Shown: in pieces, positions 6,735 to 8,712 of the stretch
How the letters are laid out: each line of letters begins with the position of its first letter
How positions within the stretch are numbered: position 1 is the stretch's first letter
Source of the DNA: Bryobacteraceae bacterium
Lineage (GTDB): Bacteria; Acidobacteriota; Terriglobia; Bryobacterales; Bryobacteraceae
Assembly (NCBI GenBank): GCA_947456995.1
Contig: CANGVB010000114.1
Span: 1-8,712, forward strand
Reading direction: 5' to 3'
Length of the DNA: 8,712 nucleotides
Notes under the pieces: generated by a model
What the model was told of the DNA's origin: nothing
Database searches by the model: none
The model's input: only the letters and a program-made list of their open reading frames with translations
Translations under genes and position numbers: made by a program

Positions 6735-7498
6735 TTCTTGTGCGCATGCATTCGTCGCAAGCGCGAAATCTGACCCTGCAATTCTTCCTTGTCCGGATCA
6801 AACGGACGTAGCTGCAGGTAGCGGTCGAGATCTTGCGCCGCCGCCTGAAAACGATGCGTTGCCGCTAGCGTCGCCGCCCTCTGCCGCAATGCATCGGCAT
6901 CCACTGGGTCGGCTTCGAGCAAAAGGTTCAGCACCTCAGCTGCTTTAGTCCAGGCCTGCCGCTGCAAATAGATGATGCGCAGATTGTTCAACATCCGGAT
7001 GAGAATCATCCGCTTGGGCGCTGCAACCAGAAAGCGTGCGTCCACTTCGCCTTCAATGTCGTCGCGGATCTTGCCGCCATTGTAGATATCGAGATAGTAG
7101 GTATCGTCTTCTTCCTCAAGACGCACCAGAAAGTGCCCCGGCGCACCAATCCCGTCTACTTCGACACCCAGGCGACGCCCCAACTCCATATAAAGCAGGC
7201 AAAGTGTGATCGGAATTCCCCTCCGCGACTCAAGCACGTAGTTCAGGCACGAGTTGTGGGCGTTGTAGTAATCGTCCTCATTGCCGGCCAGTTGCAATTC
7301 CTCAAACAGATATTGCTGTGCAGCCAGGCGAAAACTGCGCGTATTGCGCCTCCGGATCTCCTCGGCATGGTAATCGAGCTCGGCAAGCCACGGAGCCAGA
7401 GGTAGATTCGGGTACTCAATGCGTGCAATCAGCAACGCGGCTTCGTCCAGATTGATGCTTTCGTCTTCGAGTCGAAGGATGCGGCGTAGGGGGTCCAT
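6731..7498 (-). CDS. SirB1 family protein: transglutaminase-like domain plus TPR
   Basis: A 255-residue, apparently cytoplasmic protein. The N-terminal 'DESINLDEAALLIARIEYPNL' and the core 'RRGIPITLCLLYMELGRRLGV' (92-112), 'GAPGHFLVRL' with H122, and 'YYLDIYNGGK' with D137 are hallmarks of the SirB1/YchA group, which has a transglutaminase-like fold. H122 and D137 fit the His and Asp of a Cys-His-Asp triad, but the usual Cys position falls in 'IPITLC', so C100 or no nucleophile at all is possible. The C-terminal part (about 165-245) consists of paired helices typical of tetratricopeptide repeats ('WTKAAEVLNLLLEADPVDADAL', then 'RFQAAAQDLDRYLQLRP'), likely for protein binding. The function is not established. 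The ATG at 7498 has AAGG 5 nt upstream. The stop overlaps the hydrolase stop. Confidence 0.88.
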   Translation of the reverse strand: MDPLRRILRLEDESINLDEAALLIARIEYPNLPLAPWLAELDYHAEEIRRRNTRSFRLAAQQYLFEELQLAGNEDDYYNAHNSCLNYVLESRRGIPITLCLLYMELGRRLGVEVDGIGAPGHFLVRLEEEDDTYYLDIYNGGKIRDDIEGEVDARFLVAAPKRMILIRMLNNLRIIYLQRQAWTKAAEVLNLLLEADPVDADALRQRAATLAATHRFQAAAQDLDRYLQLRPFDPDKEELQGQISRLRRMHAHKN

Positions 7499-7525
7499 TG
7501 GGCCTTATGAGTAGAATACCGTTGG
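7499..7525. promoter_or_regulatory. 27-bp divergent region with back-to-back -10-like boxes
   Basis: Only 27 bp separate the two start codons. TAGAAT on the plus strand (7512-7517; five of six matches to TATAAT) ends 8 nt before the ATG at 7526, and TATTCT on the minus strand (7519-7514) faces the SirB1 gene; they overlap. Any -35 elements would have to lie inside the opposite gene, and none is obvious. Confidence 0.3.
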
Positions 7526-8221
7526 ATGCGTGCACTTCTTCTTTTGATGGCGAGTTTTGTTTGTTCAGGTGCAATCGATCATTGCGCGATCGACGTTGAC
7601 CTCGACCGGGATGGCCGTAAAGAACGCCTGACGGTAGAGGGTGGCGGAGTCGAAGGCGCGCTGGTCGCGATTGGCCCCGGCGGCAAGCGCTGGGAGCTCG
7701 ACCACCATGTCGTCACCCGCGAGTGTTATTCCCTCGAGTTGTTTGGCCGCCCGGGAATCATGATTCTGCCCTACGGCATGGCCATCCGCTTCTATGAAGC
7801 CAGCGGCGGCTGGGGCAGCAAGTGGAACTACGTCGATCTCTATTCCTTTTACACCGCCAGTTGGCAGGGTGGCCTCTTGCAAGCCGACATCGACGGCGAC
7901 GGGCGACAGGATCTCTTCTGCGGCAACTATTGGATCCAGAGCCCAACCAGTTTTGAGCTGCCCTGGCGGCTCTTTGCCATCAATGCCTTTCACGAACACC
8001 CGGTGAGCGCAACAGCGCAATTGCACTGGGACGGCAAGCGGCTCTTATGGGTGGAAAGCCGACGCCCCAAGGGTCGCGTAGTCTGGTTCCGCCCCCCGGA
8101 GGACATAAAGCAACTCTGGATCGCCGAGCCTCATCCGCTGAACGAAAAGCTGGACTGCCCGCAGTTGTCTCTCAAAGACGGCCAGCCGGTTATTTCCGCA
8201 AGTAAGCGTCGTTGCCGCTGA
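7526..8221 (+). CDS. Secreted VCBS/FG-GAP-like calcium-binding repeat protein, function unknown
   Basis: A protein of 231 residues. Residues 1-16 (MRALLLLMASFVCSGA) form a short Sec signal peptide with likely cleavage after S-G-A16. Two DxDxDG loops are present: D25-L-D27-R-D29-G30 with E33, and D121-I-D123-G-D125-G126 with D129; both are followed by beta-strand residues as in VCBS/FG-GAP repeats of calcium-stabilised propeller proteins. The spacing of about 96 residues shows only two clear repeats, so this is not a full propeller. The rest is rich in aromatic residues ('WRLFAINAF', 'WDGKRLLWVESRR') and contains several cysteines (C13, C20, C67 and more). No enzyme motif is seen. The start has no good Shine-Dalgarno; ATG at 7547 is an alternative but would shorten the signal. 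The last 32 bp overlap the convergent cupin gene. Confidence 0.8.
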   Translation: MRALLLLMASFVCSGAIDHCAIDVDLDRDGRKERLTVEGGGVEGALVAIGPGGKRWELDHHVVTRECYSLELFGRPGIMILPYGMAIRFYEASGGWGSKWNYVDLYSFYTASWQGGLLQADIDGDGRQDLFCGNYWIQSPTSFELPWRLFAINAFHEHPVSATAQLHWDGKRLLWVESRRPKGRVVWFRPPEDIKQLWIAEPHPLNEKLDCPQLSLKDGQPVISASKRRCR

Positions 8222-8537
8222 TCCAGTCCTCACGGCGAGGGGTGAAGAGGTCTGTGACGATCGAATCCTCGAGCACATCCACCGAGTGAGGCAAATTCGA
8301 CGGGATCACCAGCGACTGCCCAGCCCCAAGCGTAATCACCTCACCGCCCATGTGAAAGGCCAGCTTGCCCGTGTGAACCATCGACACCTGCTCGTTGACA
8401 TGGTGATGTAGCGAAACATGGCCGCCCTGCTTGAGTTCGAGTTGAGCAATCGTCATTCCCTCGGTATGGATCACCCGGCGGGCGAAAAACGGCGTCACTT
8501 CTTCAAGGGGGATTTCATTCCAGTCGTAAAGAGTCAT
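8190..8537 (-). CDS. KdgF-like cupin protein
   Basis: A 115-residue cupin. The first motif is H44-H45-H46-V-N-E49-Q50 and the second 'PSNLPHSV' with H84, giving the usual three His plus Glu/Gln metal-binding set. The 'H-x-H-x-x-E-Q' arrangement and the C-terminal 'FTPRREDWISGNDAYLR' resemble KdgF-type cupins, which convert unsaturated uronates from pectin or alginate into linear ketonates. The neighbouring DUF1080 gene fits a carbohydrate role, but many small cupins with this pattern have other or unknown functions, so I give no symbol. No Shine-Dalgarno is visible before the ATG at 8537; TACTTT on the minus strand (8552-8547) ends 9 nt upstream and may be a -10 box. The 3' end overlaps the convergent secreted-protein gene by 32 bp. 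Confidence 0.85.
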   Translation of the reverse strand: MTLYDWNEIPLEEVTPFFARRVIHTEGMTIAQLELKQGGHVSLHHHVNEQVSMVHTGKLAFHMGGEVITLGAGQSLVIPSNLPHSVDVLEDSIVTDLFTPRREDWISGNDAYLRK

Positions 8538-8551
8538 AGGCTATAGAAAGT
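8538..8551. promoter_or_regulatory. 14-bp divergent region between cupin and DUF1080 genes
   Basis: Only AGGCTATAGAAAGT separates the two start codons. TATAGA (8542-8547, plus strand) ends 4 nt before the ATG at 8552, and TACTTT (8552-8547, minus strand) faces the cupin gene. Neither has a clear -35. There is no room here for two ordinary promoters with leaders. Confidence 0.3.
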
Positions 8552-8712
8552 ATGCAACGAAGATCCTTCCTCATGCTGGCTGCTCCTCTCCTGGCAGCTG
8601 GCGGCAAACCGCTTTTTGACGGCAAGAGTCTGAAGGGCTGGGTCCCCCAGGACGGCAAGCCCCAGCAGTGGACCGTCGAATCTGGCCTGCTCGTAAATGG
8701 CCCGGCTGGCAA
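8552..8712 (+). CDS. N-terminal part of a Tat-signal DUF1080 (3-keto-disaccharide hydrolase-type) protein
   Basis: The frame is open from ATG at 8552 to the window edge (53 complete codons); the 3' end is missing. Residues 1-17 (MQRRSFLMLAAPLLAAG) form a short signal with an RRSFL twin-arginine motif, so export by Tat is likely, with Sec as the alternative. The mature part begins 'KPLFDGKSLKGWVPQDGKP' and continues 'QWTVESGLLVNG', the characteristic opening of the DUF1080 domain, a concanavalin-like fold found in secreted carbohydrate-active proteins and 3-keto-glycoside hydrolases. The DUF1080 and Gfo/Idh/MocA families often work together on oxidised sugars, so a link to the exported oxidoreductase 6 kb away is possible but not shown. 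The Shine-Dalgarno is weak (GAAAG, 1 nt before the start). Confidence 0.8.
   Translation, partial: MQRRSFLMLAAPLLAAGGKPLFDGKSLKGWVPQDGKPQQWTVESGLLVNGPAG

Noticed and set aside
1..8712. Mobile element, phage, CRISPR, toxin-antitoxin or defence system
   Set aside because: No transposase, integrase, long terminal or direct repeats, spacer-repeat periodicity or defence domains are visible, and core genes (metK, tig) dominate. The LysM hydrolase alone is not enough to call a prophage.

Overview
The window looks like ordinary chromosomal DNA from an environmental Gram-negative bacterium, most likely an acidobacterium of the Solibacter/Bryobacter type. This is inference from gene content: a Tat-exported Gfo/Idh/MocA oxidoreductase, a secreted DUF1080 protein, small cupins, and a lipoprotein family I associate with that group. 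GC is moderately high by eye. I see no rRNA, tRNA, CRISPR array, insertion sequence, integrase or phage cluster. The largest stretch without a gene is 175 bp (5054-5228).

Layout. Positions 1-542 (+ strand) hold the end of an SRPBCC-like protein followed after 2 bp by a small cupin with a TTG start. They run convergently into a minus-strand block at 553-5870. Read in its own direction, that block is a DedA membrane protein, metK (SAM synthetase), an intrinsic terminator, tig (trigger factor), a Tat-signal Gfo/Idh/MocA oxidoreductase and a hypothetical lipoprotein. The last three are tightly packed: 12 bp separate tig from the oxidoreductase, and the oxidoreductase overlaps the lipoprotein by 32 bp. 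They are probably one transcription unit. Divergent from dedA is a LysM plus TIGR02594-type cell-wall hydrolase gene (5949-6734). It meets a SirB1/transglutaminase-like plus TPR gene head-on, and the two stop codons share one CTAG. Divergent from that gene is a secreted VCBS/FG-GAP-like protein, which overlaps the 3' end of a KdgF-like cupin by 32 bp. The cupin diverges, with only 14 bp between start codons, from a truncated DUF1080 gene with a Tat-type signal.

How the genes relate. Three functional themes are visible: housekeeping (metK, tig), envelope maintenance (the DedA protein, probably in lipid-carrier recycling, and the LysM hydrolase), and sugar metabolism (Gfo/Idh/MocA, DUF1080, KdgF-like cupin). 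The sugar genes belong to families often found together in polysaccharide-degrading soil bacteria, but here they are in separate transcription units.

I did not find a convincing new defence or mobile system. The most interesting items are a LysM/NlpC-P60-like hydrolase with no visible export signal, a trigger factor gene coupled to a Tat-exported oxidoreductase rather than to clpP/clpX, very short divergent intergenic regions with -10-like boxes next to start codons (possible leaderless transcripts), and a perfect GGCGAA-C-TTCGCC palindrome between dedA and the hydrolase gene.
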